Shown: positions 1 through 13,859, counted from the stretch's first letter. The stretch: DNA of 64,000 nucleotides from Brasenia schreberi (GCA_036023115.1 JAYKKT010000055.1:10068001-10132000); one strand, 5' to 3'. The notes: generated by a model from the sequence alone, not told the origin. Made by a program: numbers and translations.

Positions 1-1027
1 TAAATCCTAATCTCCTCTATGCTTAAGCTAATATACATATTTACATTTATTTTTCTTCAGCAATTTACTTTGGGTTGCTGTGTTTATACAATTTAAATTT
101 GGGTGAATTGCATCACGTATGTTATAAAAACACTGAAAAATTGTTTTCAGCATCTTTATATATGTATGTTGTTTTAATTTTCATTTCTTCATCTCTGCTC
201 TAATTGATCTAAAATTTGGCACACTTCTACTACACACAAAGAACACCTCTCCTAAAATTTTCAAGAATTTTAGGGTTGTGCACGTAATTAAAAGTGTGTA
301 AGATCGGAAAAAAACCAGAACTGTTTCTACATAGTATGTTTTCCTACAATAGAGGTTGGATAAAAGTCCCATAACTCTGTGGATAGTGATCCAAATCGAG
401 GGAAGTTTGGTTCATTAGAAATCTGACACCATAGTTTTCCAATAAAACCAAATTCACCAAAATCGGAGCTCTGAAAACTGAGATACAAAACTTTTTGTGA
501 GTCTCTATATTTATGTGATAGAGTAGTCCCGAGTGTCTGAGTAGAGACACTTCCCTGATTTAATTTTGAATCATCATAGTACCTAAAAATAGAACAAAAA
601 TATTTTTGGAATCTCCACATATGTTCCTGATCATTGTAAAATTTTCCTAATTTTTGGAGATTTGGAAGTCATTAAAAACAATAAGGAAACAAGGTCTGAA
701 AATAGAATCAGTTTCTGTTTTTCAGAACTTAACAAAATTTTTCTTCAAAAACACTAAGTGCACAAAATTTGGTCTAGTCTCTCAAATTTTTTTGAGTGGA
801 TTTGAAATCACACTTGCACACATGAAATTCTCAAAGCACTTAGGCTGACCCTTAAGCATCGGTTCAAGAAGGCCTAAAGCGAAAAGATCTCGCTTAGCCA
901 CAATCGCCCAAAAGTCAGATTTACAAAACTTTGCTAGTTTTGAAAACTAGCTGGTACGCTCGCGCAAGCAAAGTAGATTTGAGAAGTTTATTTCAAGTCT
1001 CTACTTAGGCTTGAAGTTAAATTTTTA
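1..1027 (+). mobile_element. R-U5 part of a Ty3/gypsy (Tat-like) LTR, + orientation, cut by the window edge
   Basis: This sequence reads as the reverse complement of the LTR parts at 7683-8600 and 21420-22900. Shared stretches include the segment around 840-900 (reverse complement of 7800-7870), the segment around 940-1020 (reverse complement of 7695-7770) and the stop-rich stretch at 340-660. The element-internal end lies near 1027, where similarity ends. Whether it is a solo LTR or the 3' LTR of an element to the left cannot be seen. Open frames here are short and mostly artefacts of AT-rich LTR sequence. Confidence 0.6.
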
Positions 1028-1059
1028 TATCTACAGTAGGATAATCCTTATGAGTAATA

Positions 1060-1345
1060 TTTTCATCCACCTAGTCACATAAGGTTTCCTCAACCCACCC
1101 ATGTTGTTGCCTCACTCTAAATGCTTCAAAGTACTCATAAATCCATGGCTAAAATACAAAAACAATTTTTTTATTAATTAATTATAATAATATTATTGTT
1201 ACATTAAAAAATAAAATGAACAATTATTACCTAAAGTATATTATTATGGCGACAAAGATGATGTGCTTCTCTACAAATATTATACAAATGTCACTATAAA
1301 TGTTTTTTAATTGTTTGTATAAATAGGCCAACATCACCACACCTC
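1060..1345 (-). pseudogene. Plant mobile domain (PMD) remnant
   Basis: On the minus strand, two separated stretches read like the aminotransferase-like plant mobile domain found in MAIN-like proteins and in some Mutator-like and other plant transposons. One at about 1312-1334 reads LAYLYKQL, and one at about 1068-1142 reads WIYEYFEAFRVRQQHGWVE. An AT-rich stretch between them may be an intron. A related minus-strand remnant at 26.0-26.2 kb has the matching LAYLYKQLEKAS. No full-length frame remains, so this is a relic. The family assignment rests on motif recall, not a search. Confidence 0.4.
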
Positions 1346-1350
1346 AAGCA

Positions 1351-3600
1351 TACTCACTAAACTTCCACCTGATCAGCCAACAACTGCACATTAGAAATTT
1401 CTAGTACAATAAAAATGCAATGCCTTATGCTCAATAATAATCCCCTTCAAGCAAGTATTCATAGCATTTCAAACATCACACTACTGGACTTCATCTGGAG
1501 CTTTACTTCATTATAGTCAATCTCATATTTTCGTTGTAATATCTATCTTACCCTTCACCTCCATCAACCACATGAAATCTACAATATGGCCGCTCATTAA
1601 AAGGCCTAAAATATCAGACATCATTGAGAGTATGATACCCTTTCAGCTTGCCCGGTTGGCTCTTCCAACTGATCAACCTCACTCCAACAGCAACCAGCAT
1701 TCTATTTGGCAAGATGCTCAGCCTCTCCATCCCTCCCTTGCTTGTAGAGGACCGACACCTCCCTCACTAGGGTTGCCCTTCACTCACGACAATGGCTCTC
1801 ACCCACACTTGCGCACACTTTGTCGGTTGAGAGGATGAAGCTTAAGGAAGAATGTGGCTGTGTATTCACAAGAATGTAGGCTACTCAGTACAGTCCACAC
1901 GCATGACTATCTGTAAGGCCCCACCATGTCCATGCATACACGGTTTAGGGCTTCACTCAACCCTCTAAAACCCAGGTTAACACAAGACAGACTGGACCCG
2001 AATCCTAGATAGTAGATCCATACAACTCCACCTAACACTCTGGTCCATACAACCACAATTGGACCCAGCTATAAGACTCCGTACTCATGATCTGGTTTAC
2101 ATCAACCCTCACCATACCTGGTCGTAGTGACCCATACTACATCTAAGTCATTATATACAATGACCACGATGCCCTCAAGGGCTTGCACAAACCGATCACA
2201 CACACACACACAACGACTAAAATGCCCAAACACAAGGGTGACTCCCTACCATGTGCACATACATGTGCATATGCCCCTACGTGACTCCAAGTACGTGTTA
2301 GTTCGCACATGTGAGCATGCATCGAGTGCATGTCTGCAAACTCCTCCATGGCATGGGTGAAGCCGGTCAACCTCCTCTCGTCGATTGAGCCATGCAACAC
2401 TATCTCTCCCAAAAGATGATCCGTGATCGAGTGATAGTCATCACAACCCTATGGAGGTTGGTTGTCTTTGTTTGATAAAGGTAGTCAACAATGGTTGGTT
2501 CAACGTTTGAAACAACAAGCATCCCTACTTAGATAGTCCAAAACGTTGTGTAATATCTTGCCAACTGCCGGCATTGGTACATTTCCTCTTGTAAAAGGAT
2601 ACTCAATCCATCAATATGTTATGTGTGACATGTCATCAATTTCAACGATTGATGCATATTTGCACATAATGTTTGTTAGTTACAATCATATTAAAGAATC
2701 TTTTACTTATTATACATACAACTCTATGTCAATATAGATACAAAATTACCTACTCCTACCAAATTGTATATACAATCTGTCCTATAAAGCTGAGAAGCAA
2801 CTCCGAGATATGGGAATCCTAGGAATGTGACCTATATAAAATATGACCTATGTTCATTTCATCATGGTAGCTTGAATAAGCTATGGCATAATCTATCTCG
2901 AAATCAAGTTGGATCCTAGGATGATTCACCTATGATGGCGCCATGTGCCCCTCCTCTCAATATCAATGTGAAAATCTGTTATACGTCAACCCAAAAGCAT
3001 TGCATGGTCTTGATGATGTCATAACAATACGATCTTCTAGTTGGCCACCTCCATGTGGTACATCGTCACTTCTTTGACAAAATCAAACAGAAATTTTCCA
3101 TTAGAATATGTGAAAGTGCAACAAAGTATGTAATATAATCAATATAATAGGTAGTATTACATATATAATATATATAACATATGGAGACCATCATGTATAT
3201 ACATGACGTATGATATCTAACATTTGTATATATACATATGTAACATATGATAATAATATAAACCATGTACACATAATAAGAAATGCAACCTGGTTGCATC
3301 CTGATTTAAATAAGAGATATAACTTGGGCATACCATGCAAACCAAAGGGATGCGGCCTGGCTGCATCGACTATTAAAATCAACGTCTTCAACGCACCATG
3401 TAGAAAAAAGGAACGTGGCTTGGACATGGCTCCTCTTGGGAGGAGTTGAGGCCGAGCTGTGTTTCTTTTCCAATGCCCTCAGCTTCAGCCATCAAGGTAA
3501 ACAGAGAAGAAGAAAGAAGACAAAAAATACCGATTGCATTGAATCATCCTTGAGAGAAAGGGATATTCGATGTCTTGGTGCTCTTGTCGATGTTGTAGAC
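1351..3600. other. No gene recognised
   Basis: The stretch is AT-rich with a CA-rich patch near 2190-2330. Short open frames on both strands have no recognisable domain. A piece near 2790-2840 resembles 26740-26790, which lies next to the PMD remnant, so parts of this stretch may belong to the same decayed element. Confidence 0.4.
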
Positions 3601-3607
3601 CACGTAG

Positions 3608-3745
3608 GGGGAGAGAGAGAGAGAGAGAGATGGGAAGGGTGAATCATAATCCGTCAATTGGAGAACACAGAGGGAGAGAGAATGTAGGGTGATAGACAGA
3701 TCGAGAGAGAGAGGGGGATGCATGAAAACAGGAGAGAGAGCGAGA
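3608..3745. repeat. GA-rich microsatellite region
   Basis: A run of about ten GA dinucleotides at about 3611-3630 is followed by further GAGA clusters up to about 3745. The short open frame across it is low complexity. Confidence 0.8.
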
Positions 3746-4870
3746 GGGATGCATGAAGTTTCGAGGCACAGTATTGGAAAAAGTATTTCAAGTGTATGTT
3801 TATCAAAAGGGCTGTATATTTAGTTACAAGCTATACAAAAATCAAAAATAAATCCAAGTATATTTAGTTTCCACGAAAAGTTACTCGACTAAATTAGATA
3901 CCTTATCTACTGGCTGAGACCCCATATTGATGACAAATCCTCCTTCTGCCACTTGGTGATCCTTTATGATAGCCTTATTGCTTGAATTCACCAATGAAAT
4001 AGATATATCTCATTTCTGTGAATCAAGTACATGGACTTCTTACTGACCAATCAATCTTAAATCTTAATCTCGTCATAATGAGATATATAATAGTTTAGCT
4101 TAAATCCCTACCATTAACTGTTACACCTCATTCTACGATGCCAAGTGAATCGCTTGAGTTAGGGTCATGTAATTACTGTGTCAAGCCAAGATAGAAGGCC
4201 ATACACAATAAGATGAGAGCCTAAAGGGACATGCTAAGATTGATTGTCCTATTTATGGCTTGATCATCCCAAAGAGTAGCTCACTTGCCCTTTCCAGGGT
4301 AGAGCTAATGTGAGAATCCAAACTTGCCTAATTTCAAAAGTTTTGACACTAGAGAAAGACCATTTCAAGATGAGCATGGACTTGATAGAGTAAATTACCA
4401 AGGGAATAGTACCATGTGAATTCTAAGTTAAGTATATAAAAGAATGACATGTGGTGCTCTTTTATGGGAAGGATATGTAATGACTTCTCCAAGAGATGAG
4501 CCATCCACCAAGGGGAGTGAACGTCCAATGTTGCTCATGCTTCAAAAGATGTAGCACTCACATCGACTTCTTATGCAAGCAAATGATGGACAACTTCCAT
4601 GAATTGTCTATCTCTATATATAAGTACTTGTACACCAATTTGAATCATGAGTCCTACTCTCTTTCTCCATGTTAATTTAAGGTCATCACATGATCGGCTC
4701 TCTCATACCCTAACATGAATCCCTTTTCATTGTATGGAAATATAATCCTTGATCTAGAATCTGACTTCCCAATTCAAGAGGAAAGGCATTGCCCAATGGT
4801 CAAACAAAAATTGTAAGCTATAGACTATTGCCTCTATAGCATATACATCGGAAGGGAGTTTTCATCGAGC
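3746..4870. other. No gene recognised
   Basis: Both strands are densely stopped, and no repeat termini, transposase motifs or RNA genes were seen. Confidence 0.4.
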
Positions 4871-6200
4871 TGGTGGTTTATAGATGGTAAGATGTCTTGA
4901 AACCATCAAATCCAAGAGTCGTGCTGGAGCCAGCAGGTTCATGATTGCAGAACCTCGAGACTTGATTGGTAGACATCCTACGTGAAGGAGAAGGCTTACT
5001 ATTGATTGCCTCTACAATATAATCAGGGTCGCTATCAGTCAAATTCTGCTCATAAATGAGATTTTGGAACACATGGAATGTGCTTGTTGTCTTTGACCTC
5101 ATTCTAATCCTCATAGTCCTTACTAAGGTAGTCACATCCTAAATTTTTTTCCACGAAGGAGAAGAAATCAAAGACTTTGGCTGATCCATCGGAGTAGATA
5201 GAGAATGTCGATGAGGCTACCTCTCACAAACGTTGGAGGATTTAGGATTATTATTGGTAACCGAATTCATACCATAATCAATGACTCTCTATCGATAATT
5301 TTATGATAAAATCACACCTCTATAGTAGTGGGACCATCAAGCATTAAAGTAAGAGACTTCTCTAGAGCAGGAAAAGGAGTTAGGCTCAACAAGTCTATGA
5401 TAGTAGGCAAACCTTGAAGGATAGTAAGGTTAAACAACTATCATATTGAACCTTAAAGACTAAGATGCTCCACAAAACAAAAGTTGAGGGGAATTACTTT
5501 TGACACCCTATGTGTACAAGATCCCCTATCAATGCTATGGTAGAAGATAAGCCACATTGAAACATAGAGAAAGAAAAGTTTTTTCACTAGGATTGATGGA
5601 CCTAAGCTAAGCGACAATATCATCAGAAGACAAAGAAACAAGACGAGTAGCATAAAGGCACCCCCAGGAATTCCGATATAATTAGCTGAGATGGTAGACA
5701 GAAAAATCCAAGTTTTACAAAATACAAGTGGATCTTAAATTGCAAAAACCATACTGGACTTCCTACCAAATGTATTGAGTCATCACTCCAAATCACCTCG
5801 AGATCAGAATTGGTTGAACGATATACCATGGCCAGAAAAAAGAGAGGTGAGTGATTCGTAATAGACATAATGGTGGAAATATATCATAGTGTATTTGTCA
5901 ATGACTTTGATACGACAAACACAAAAAACAAAATGGTACCATAATAGCAAAAAATAATGATGTTCCTCATCCAACACAACACCAATACCCAAGTATTGTA
6001 GATAAAGTCATCCCAAAAAGAGATGTAAAGAGTTTGGGGATATTAAATTCCTGATCAACCATAGAACCAAGGTCCATTCTATTAATAGGTAAACCGGCAA
6101 TTGCCTAGACATTTAAAGTTGTAGGAGACATCATCCCAAAAGGGAACTAGAAACGATTATGTCGAGAGACCCACAACACAAGAGTAGACCATCAAAATGG
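4870..6200 (-). pseudogene. Degenerate PMD-type mobile gene
   Basis: Near 6061-6140 the minus strand reads MMSPTTLNV, a stop codon, then AIAGLPINRMDLGSM. This resembles the start of plant mobile domain proteins, where a 'SPTxxDVxAIxGLP' motif is typical. Further downstream on the minus strand lie open pieces broken by stops and shifts at 5804-5992, 5623-5868 and 4878-5135, with no clear domain of their own. The order suits one decayed gene read right to left. Membership in the PMD family is an inference from one motif, and the left part could be unrelated. Confidence 0.35.
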
Positions 6201-7682
6201 ATGGTCAAACAAGAAAACATAATAAGATTATAGATTCCACATTTTACCCAAAAATGATGCTCCTCTTCCTGGATACGATCCAATCAGTCGATATAAAGTA
6301 GATCAGTTGATGGTCAAGAATAGACAAAGTTAGGATATTGGGATATCACAAAGGCATCGCGAGCCAATGATAATGATTCAAGATGGAACTCAACAATATT
6401 GTCCATTAATGCAGCAATAAGAGGAAGAACAACACGAGTTAGAGGCTATAGGTGCACGGAAAAAAGAAACTTCTTTTGTCAAGGGGATTTGTAAGCAAAA
6501 GAAAGGAGTAAAGGAGTTCAATCCTTATAAAGCCCCAAATGATACCGAAAAAGAAAGAAAATCTCAAAAATCATGTGGACATAGATCTGTCAAAAAGGCT
6601 TTTTCGGCATTCAACGATGATAGAAGTATGATTTATGTCCTTAACGGCAACTCCAGCCATCAAATCGTAGGGGGCATGTGATGCCAAAAAATCAAGAAGG
6701 GTATGTAGTAAGATCTTGAAGATCTAAAAAGAGGATGTTTGTCTAGGCCGATGACATACATGAGTCTCGAGGCATGGAGGAACGGTGGTGATAGTTGGGA
6801 AGTCATACCTAGCATTTTAGGTTCAAAGACAGTATTGATGAGGCAAGTAGGGAGTCATTAGAAATCATACACACGAAGGATGGGTTCAACTATTGCCCTC
6901 TGAAACAAGATCTATGAATAGCAATTATAATATTCAAGTAAAGGATCAAATAAACCACATTGCAATTTTTTGTGTTCCTAGTATAGCTCTTCCCTATTTT
7001 TCATATGAATAGATGTAACTTAGCTTACCAATATTTTCTTTAACATGACAATGCTACATCTTTTCCATCTCGTTCTATCATTCTTGTTGTCACTTGGTTG
7101 GATTCCTAGGAACTGAATTTCATTGCCTAAAGCCTTATTCATCCTCACCTTTGAGAAGGAGAGTCAAAGTTCTTTGGCGTGCCTCCCATCTCGTAGCTCA
7201 CACAAACAGGTTTATGCAAGTGCTATCTAAATTGCATCAATACTTTTGAGAGCAACATATCCCAACCATGGAAAATCATTCTAATGAACCTAGTTCAGTC
7301 TCCATAAGGGTGATTCTTTTTTCTTTTTGCAACAAACAATCACCAACTAGTAACTTATGAACCCAGTTCAAATCAAACGAATCAAGAAAGAAAATTGAGG
7401 TGACGATTGATCCCACCAACTTTTGGATTTTTCTTGCATTTTAAATGTTGGTTTTTAGTGAGATTAGTGTATCTTCATTGTTTTGTCTGATTTTTTTAAT
7501 GTTTGAAAATGATACATGGGTTTTAGTAAAATCTTGTGGGAGGTTGGAACTTCGCATCGAAACGTAGTACATGTGCGTCTCCCGTCATGGAGAGATGCAC
7601 CTCGACCACATCTTCCTTTAGGAGGAGACACAATAAAACCATATCTCCTATAAAGGGAGACACGGTTTAGGTATTATAGATA
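6201..7682. other. No gene recognised
   Basis: No coding region could be supported. A patch at 7565-7600 resembles 17515-17550 inside the gypsy element, so the 7510-7682 end may be retrotransposon leader sequence that flanks the LTR starting at 7683. Confidence 0.3.
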
Positions 7683-10600
7683 TGAATTTTGTTCCCAAGT
7701 CTATGTAGAGACTCGAAACTTAATTCAAAACTACAAGTGTGTGAGCATGCCAACTAGTTTACTCAAACTATCAAAGATGATTTCTGACTTCTTTAGCGAA
7801 TGTAGACAAGTGATTTTTTCTCGACATAGGCCTTCTTGAACCGATGCTCAAGAGTCAGCTTAGACACTTGAAAAATTGTCTTAGGATCTGGTAAGTTTTC
7901 AAAACAAATTTTTACTTGAAAAGCCTTTCCAAAATTGTGTGATTTTTCTCTTGACAAAATTTCAGGTTCAAATATGAAAAATAGAAACAGTTTTGTTTCC
8001 AACAACATATGTTTCTAATTTTTTTGGTAGTTTTTAATCTCCAAAAATCCTAAAAAATTTATTTGAGATAGATCCAGGTGTACAATTTTTTGGAGATTTT
8101 TTTTAAATTTTTATTTCTAAGGATGAATAGAATTAAATCAGTGAATTTTCAACCTTCGAACTCATGACAGACTCTTTGACAAAAATGCAGAGGCTTAAAG
8201 AAATATCTGTATTTCTGCACGTATGTGTTGGAATTTTATGAAACTAGTCAAATTGGAAAGCTATGGAAATTATCTTTCTAAAAAATCATTTTCATAGTTT
8301 TTGAATCACTACATATAAAGTTAAGGGACTTTTTCCCAAGCTATATTGCTGGATGTATAGTAAAAATAGGTTTTGTCTCACTTTTTGTTCGATTTTCTAA
8401 ATTTTATTCATGAACTTACAAATTTTCAGAATTTTTTGTTTATGGACTTTGTTTAGAAAAATCAATGATTAGATGGGTGCAGAATGTTGAAAACAAAGTT
8501 TTCTGTTTTAAAAGTCTAATGAATGCATCTGATTGATCTTTAATGGTTGATATGATCATCCAAAAAAAATTTTGGTTGAGAACTTTATTTTATAAGAGAG
8601 GAAGTTCAATAATCAAGGGAAATTATCATATAGCTTAAGCATAGAAGAGATGAGAGAGTATAAGTTTACAATGTATATTAAGATAGAACCAACCACAAAT
8701 TAAACAAATGATAGACGATTTTACCTTTGCTCTTGGATGAAAATTTGTAGTACCTTTTCTCAAATATTATAATGATTTAGAGACAAATGCTCCTTAATTA
8801 TAATATGAATTGAATTAAATTAAATTAAGGAAAGAGAAGAGAAGAAAAACCAACCTTGATTGAAGACTTTGGAATGACTTGGAAACTGGTGGCTTGGGGG
8901 GGCCATACCTCCACTTTGGGAGACAATTTTTCCTTCTTCCTCTTCTCTCTCTCTTTGCTGGGATTTTCTCCCTTAATTTTTCTTTTGGTTTTCTCTTGGG
9001 TTTTTCTTACTTTGCCTCTCTTTGATCAACCCCTCAAGGGGTTTATTTATAGATTTCAAGAGGAGTCTTTAAACTCTTTCATGGGTTGGGTATGGAGCTT
9101 GATGTTTGGCCCAATTTTGATCTAATCCACTTTAAAAAGTGCTAGTCACGTGACTCACATGGGATCACGTGTATGGTTCCCATTTTGGTCAAGGGTGTAC
9201 CTTAGTGCACCCCTAGGCTAGGTGCAATGTAGCCCACCCCTTGTCTTGGCTCGATTTGGTGTGGTTTTGCTTGTAGCTTGTGGCTAGGTGCAACCCGCCA
9301 CTTTGGTGCATGAGTAGGCTCTTGACTTAGCCACTTAATCCTTGCTTTTGCCTTGACTTTGACCCTTCTTGGCTTGATCTAGCCCGTGACTTGATCACCA
9401 AACCCCTTGCTTGGTTCAATTAGGGTCTTGGTGCGGCCTATGACTTGATTACTTGGCCTCTTTAGTGCTACTTTTAACTCGACCTTGATCTTGATATGTC
9501 TTGACCTGTTTGGTGCACCCTTTGACTTGATTAAATTTGCATTTGATATGGGCTTCGTGATGTGGCCCTTTCTTGGTTTGACTTGAATTGAGTCTATTTT
9601 GTGCAAGACTCGTCTTGATTTTATCTTGAGTCGAGTTTGGTTCGTGGATTGTCTTGAATGGGGCTTGGTCCTCTACCCATTTTGCTTGATTTGATTTTTG
9701 GTTGGTCATGATGTGGGGCATGAGGAGTGGTCCCCCATAAGCCCACATGGGCTGGTATGAGCTTGGGTGCAGCTCATGTGGGCAAACCCATGTGACTTGC
9801 TCGATCACACTAGGTGCGGTCCATGACTTGATGGCTTGGGTCTTGGTTCACTTGACTTGGCTATGGTGTAGCTCATCATAGCATGACCAACCCACCACTT
9901 TCTTGGTTCTATTTGAGCTTGGATTGACTTAGGCAAGGTCAGTCGAACCATTTGCTATTGAACCATTCTCGCCCAAACCATGACTTAGCCGTTTTATGAT
10001 CACTTGCTCCATTGACTTGACCATCTTGTATCTTGATTTGAATCAGACTTTAGTCCTTGCTTGATTTGGATGTGGGCCGAGTTGAGCCTTGGATTGTATC
10101 GAGTCTTGATCCTTTTTTGATTTGGCTAGAGGGTGACTCACCCTAGCATAGTGCATGGTGTGATTAGCCCGCCATTTGCTTGATTCAATTCAGGCTTGAT
10201 TGACTTGAATTAAGACCAAGTGCCTTCTTGATGCTTCATCCAACCATATCCCATAGCCAGGACCTAGTTCGACACTTCTTTGGACTTGGGCCATTTGACT
10301 TGCACTTAAGGCTTGAATGAGATCTAGCCTTGATTTTAAAATGGATCAACCTTGCACGTTTGGCTTTGAATGCACCTCTTCTTGAACCAAGATCTAATTT
10401 GTATTGGAGCTTTGAATTAGATTTTGCCTTGATTAATTCCTTTCTTTCGGGTTGGAATCTTGATTTGCTTGGGACTAGGGTGAGCATTGTTTGTGATGGC
10501 CTTAATCTGGCCATGGATTAACTCATTGATTTGGATATGCTTGCCCTTGATCTCATCCTTATCTTTTTTCAAAAATTTCATCTCCTACTGATTCAGGCTT

Positions 10601-10795
10601 CGTTCCATTTTGCACAGGCCTTTCTTTCCTTTGTGGATTTTGAATTTTAAATTTAGGGTTTCAAAAATATTTCCCAAAACATTTTGAAAAATGAGGTTTG
10701 AAATCTTATGAAATTCCAAGAACATTTTCAAATTTGGGTTTTCAAAATGTGCCTTGGTTTATTTTGAAAAATATTTTAGGGTGTTTAAAGATACA
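7683..10795 (-). repeat. Left (3') LTR of gypsy element 1
   Basis: The left edge starts TGAATTTTGTT, matching the start of the right LTR at 20786. The right edge ends ATACA just before a polypurine tract read on the minus strand. A TATA box in minus orientation lies at about 9043-9051. U3, at about 9120-10700, is unusually rich in short degenerate repeats around 'cttgatt/gacttg', which creates spurious open frames on both strands. The last ~700 bp match 23690-24380 of the right LTR. Confidence 0.65.
9043..9051 (-). promoter_or_regulatory. Putative LTR TATA box
   Basis: The minus strand reads TATAAATAA just downstream of the CCCC/GGGG inverted pair at 9031-9042. The related + strand LTR fragment has TATAAATA at 16322-16329 in the same context. 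This is the expected site of the retrotransposon promoter. Confidence 0.45.
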
Positions 10796-10806
10796 CCTCT
10801 TTGGCA
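10796..10806 (-). other. Polypurine tract of gypsy element 1
   Basis: The minus strand reads GCCAAAGAGG immediately before TGTATC, the 5' end of the 3' LTR. The same purine run occurs in element 2 at about 58031-58042. It is the expected primer for plus-strand DNA synthesis. Confidence 0.55.
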
Positions 10807-11984
10807 TTAATCCGAATTTATTTGGATAATAGTAAAGAAAAAAACACCCCTTTGATTTTCTTTCTAGATTTAACTTTAGAGTATGGATTTTTTCCTTGTT
10901 TCGTAGCATCTCTTTTCTTGGATTATTTCTTTTTACAAAGGAAAGGATCTTAGCCAAAGGGAACTTACATGGAATAAAAATGTGTAGTCATAAGATGACC
11001 ATGCGTGGATGATCCTTTATATGGATGCATAAGTGCATGGAATGTGAGATGAGTGAAGTGGGTGCTTAGAGACCTTTATATGTGCTTTGTGATTTTGGAA
11101 AGAAGCCTATGAAGGTAAGTTGCCTCAAGTGGGATGATTCTCATATTGTTTCTTTTGATGTTTCGGGTTTTCAAAATTTCATTTCAAAAAGAAATTTCCT
11201 TTTGGTTTCTATCAAGAGGGACTTCCAATTTCTTATATTTCCCTTCACTAGGGTTTTAATACCTAATACTTAACAAAGATTTTGTAGAAAATTTTGAATA
11301 ATATTTCAAAATTCAATTTCCCATCCAATAAGGTCTAATTCTCAAACAAAATGAAATCAAAATAGGTAGGTCCTATTCCTACTCTAGGATTATAATGGTA
11401 GATTTTTTCTCCATTAGGATAAGTTGTGGGGATTTTGGGAAAGAGTTTCCCATGGTCCTTTCTGAAGTGTCCCATAGTATAAGGCCAATAAATTTTGATG
11501 GAAAATTGGTCTTTTTGAGCTTTAGCTTTTCTTTTTCTTTTTCTTCAAAAGGAACCTCTATATTGGAGGTTTATGTTTTTCCTTTTATTTTTTTGTTAGA
11601 CCTCTATATTAGACATTTTGTTTTTCTTCCTTTTATTTTTGATTTTGTCAATTTTTCTTTTTGGAGAGAAATGAAATGGGGAATTAGCTTATCCCTATAG
11701 ATACTTGATCGAGGCAAGTATATCCTATTTCTTAATAGCACCTATCATTTGAAAATATTTTGCTATTTTGAACCATGTCCCATTTGGTAAGCTAAAGATT
11801 TTTTAAATGTTATCAAATGATTTTGAAAGCTCTACTTTTTATAAAGCATCAATTCTCTAATTTAGGGTTATAATTTGTTTAGGTCCCCCTTTCAAGAAAT
11901 TCAAAGGAGATCCATTTTCAAAATCATTTCAAAGAATTTAGAATAGACCCTAGACATGATATTTTTTAAAGTATTGGGCATTTA
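10807..11984. other. Non-coding 3' spacer of gypsy element 1
   Basis: This T-rich stretch between integrase and polypurine tract is collinear with 58043-59190 of element 2. Anchors include the shared patches at 11395-11470 and 58618-58690. The open frames at 11395-11700 and 11082-11273 are not conserved as protein in element 2, so I treat them as chance frames. Confidence 0.5.
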
Positions 11985-13085
11985 TAGAGTCTGCTAAATT
12001 TCTTCCCTCAACATCAATCAATTAGTACGCATTGTTTATAGTTGCCTCTCTTATAATATAGGGACCATCCCACTTACGCCACCACTTACCAAGTGGATGT
12101 GGGCCACAATGGTAGATGGTTTTCAAAACAAGGTCTCCCACTTTGAAGTGGCGAGCGTTCATGTGCTTTTCATAGTATGGGGCTATCTTTTATCGGTATG
12201 TGTATACATGATCTATGGAATGAACATTTTCTCATCAAGTAGGATCTCTATGGGCAAATCGAGGGGAAGAGATGTATGAAGTTAATATAATTTTCTATGA
12301 ACGGGGAGTATGGTGTTTTCACCATAGACCAACTCAAATAGTGTGGCATTTGTGGAAGTGCGGATGGAAGTCCTATAAGATCATACGGCTTCATCTAACT
12401 TCTCATGCCACATCCTATATTTTTCTAATGTTTTCTCAATAATGCTTATGAGAGTTTTGTTTGTGGCTTCGACTTGGTTATTGCCTTGAGGGTAGTAGGG
12501 CGATGAAAAGTGTTGAGTAATGTCATAGGTCTTACATAACTTCTCCATCTTTTCATTTTTTTAATGGGGTGCCATTATCTGACACTAGGTCTCTTGGAAC
12601 TCCAAATCGAGCTAAGATATTCTTCTTAATGAATGCCAATACATGTTGTTCTTGAACATTGGTCAAGGAGGTAGCTTCAACCCATTTAGAAAAATATTTA
12701 ATGGCTCCTAAAATAAACCTGTGTCTATTGGATGCAGTGGGTAAAATTGGTCCAATGATATCGAATGCGCACATGGTGAAGGGCCATGGGCTCACGATGG
12801 AATACAGTGCAAATGAAGGAATGTGAATGGTATTTACATGCACTTGACACTAATGACACTTCATGACATGGTTATGACAATCTTGTTTCAAAGTGGACCA
12901 AAAATAACCTGCACTAAGTATTTTCATTGCCATCATGTTTGCATTTACATGACCCCCACATTCTCCATCGTGGAACTCATGCATAATTATCCTAGCCTCA
13001 TTATGGTTGACACACATCAACAAGATACCGATAAAACTCTTTTTATAAAGGACTCCTCCCAAAATCACATATAAGTTGAGATTTT
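11985..13085 (-). pseudogene. Integrase domain, gypsy element 1
   Basis: The piece at 12850-13068 has the HHCC zinc-binding region (HEFHDGECGGH) of the integrase N-terminus. The piece at 12553-12843 continues with the catalytic core: the first Asp in CAFDIIGPI and the second in VSDNGTP. The third acidic residue and the C-terminal domain lie left of 12553 in other frames and stay readable by comparison with element 2. Integrase inserts the retrotransposon cDNA into chromosomal DNA. Frameshifts after the second Asp make this copy non-functional. Confidence 0.75.
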
Positions 13086-13163
13086 CCGAATAAAAGCCTT
13101 ATCTTTAAAAGAAGCAAATTCGAGAAATCCTTCATTTTCTAAAAAGTTTTTAATATCTTGAAA

Positions 13164-13850
13164 TCAAGGTTTTTCATTTGGATTTTGGCAAATCTCTAAC
13201 TCATGAGTGGATGGAGTGGGTAAATAGAGGATCTCTAAAGATCGAGCACCCAAGGTGGGGTCGATTCTTAGAGATAACCCAAGTGAAGAGAGAGCATCAG
13301 CTATGGTGTTGCCCTCTCTTCCTATGTGAGTGAGTGTACAAGATTTGAAAGAATCGACCAACTTGGTGGCCAATTCGAGGTATGCAATGAGTTTTCATTT
13401 GTGACTTTCCAAATTTTTGAAACTTGGTTTATAACAAGTATAGAATCTCCAAAGACTTTAATATATGATGCCCCTAGATTTTTCAAAATTTTTAGCCCTT
13501 ATATGAGTATCTCATATTCGGCCACATTATTTGAACAAGAAAAATATAGTCGGAATGACATTGGGATTTTTGTTTTCTCAGGTGATATGAGGATGATCCC
13601 TACATCTGCCCCTTGTTGATTCTTTGCCCCATCGAAGTACATTTTTCATACTTGATCCTCATTACAAAAACATGGTATTTAAATTCATTCGTCAAGATAC
13701 CTTCATTGGGTATTTCATCAAGTATAGGATATGTATCTTCAAGGGGTAGTTCAGCCACATGATTGGCTAAGGCTTGTCCCTTAATGGAGTTATAGTGATG
13801 GAATTTCATATCATACTCCATTAAGAGGAGTTGCTATTTACCTAGCCTAC
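13164..13850 (-). pseudogene. Second (archaeal-type) RNase H domain, gypsy element 1
   Basis: The minus-strand pieces 13600-13821 and 13164-13373 correspond to 60388-61077 of element 2, where the domain is clearer (VFGDSMLFVNQV, then an HIGREDNTIADTLSSLG tail). This copy retains THIGREGNTIADALSSLG near 13290-13340. In Tat elements this extra RNase H lies between the pol RNase H and integrase, as here. Several stops break it. Confidence 0.6.
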
Positions 13851-13859
13851 TCGTTAGGA

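Noticed and set aside
4870..6200. Possible endogenous pararetrovirus sequence
   Set aside because: I looked for RT, protease and movement-protein motifs and found none. The one recognisable stretch fits a plant mobile domain better.
9379..10514. Several long open frames on the minus strand in the LTR
   Set aside because: They arise from stop-poor degenerate repeats in U3; no domain, and frames differ between the two LTRs.
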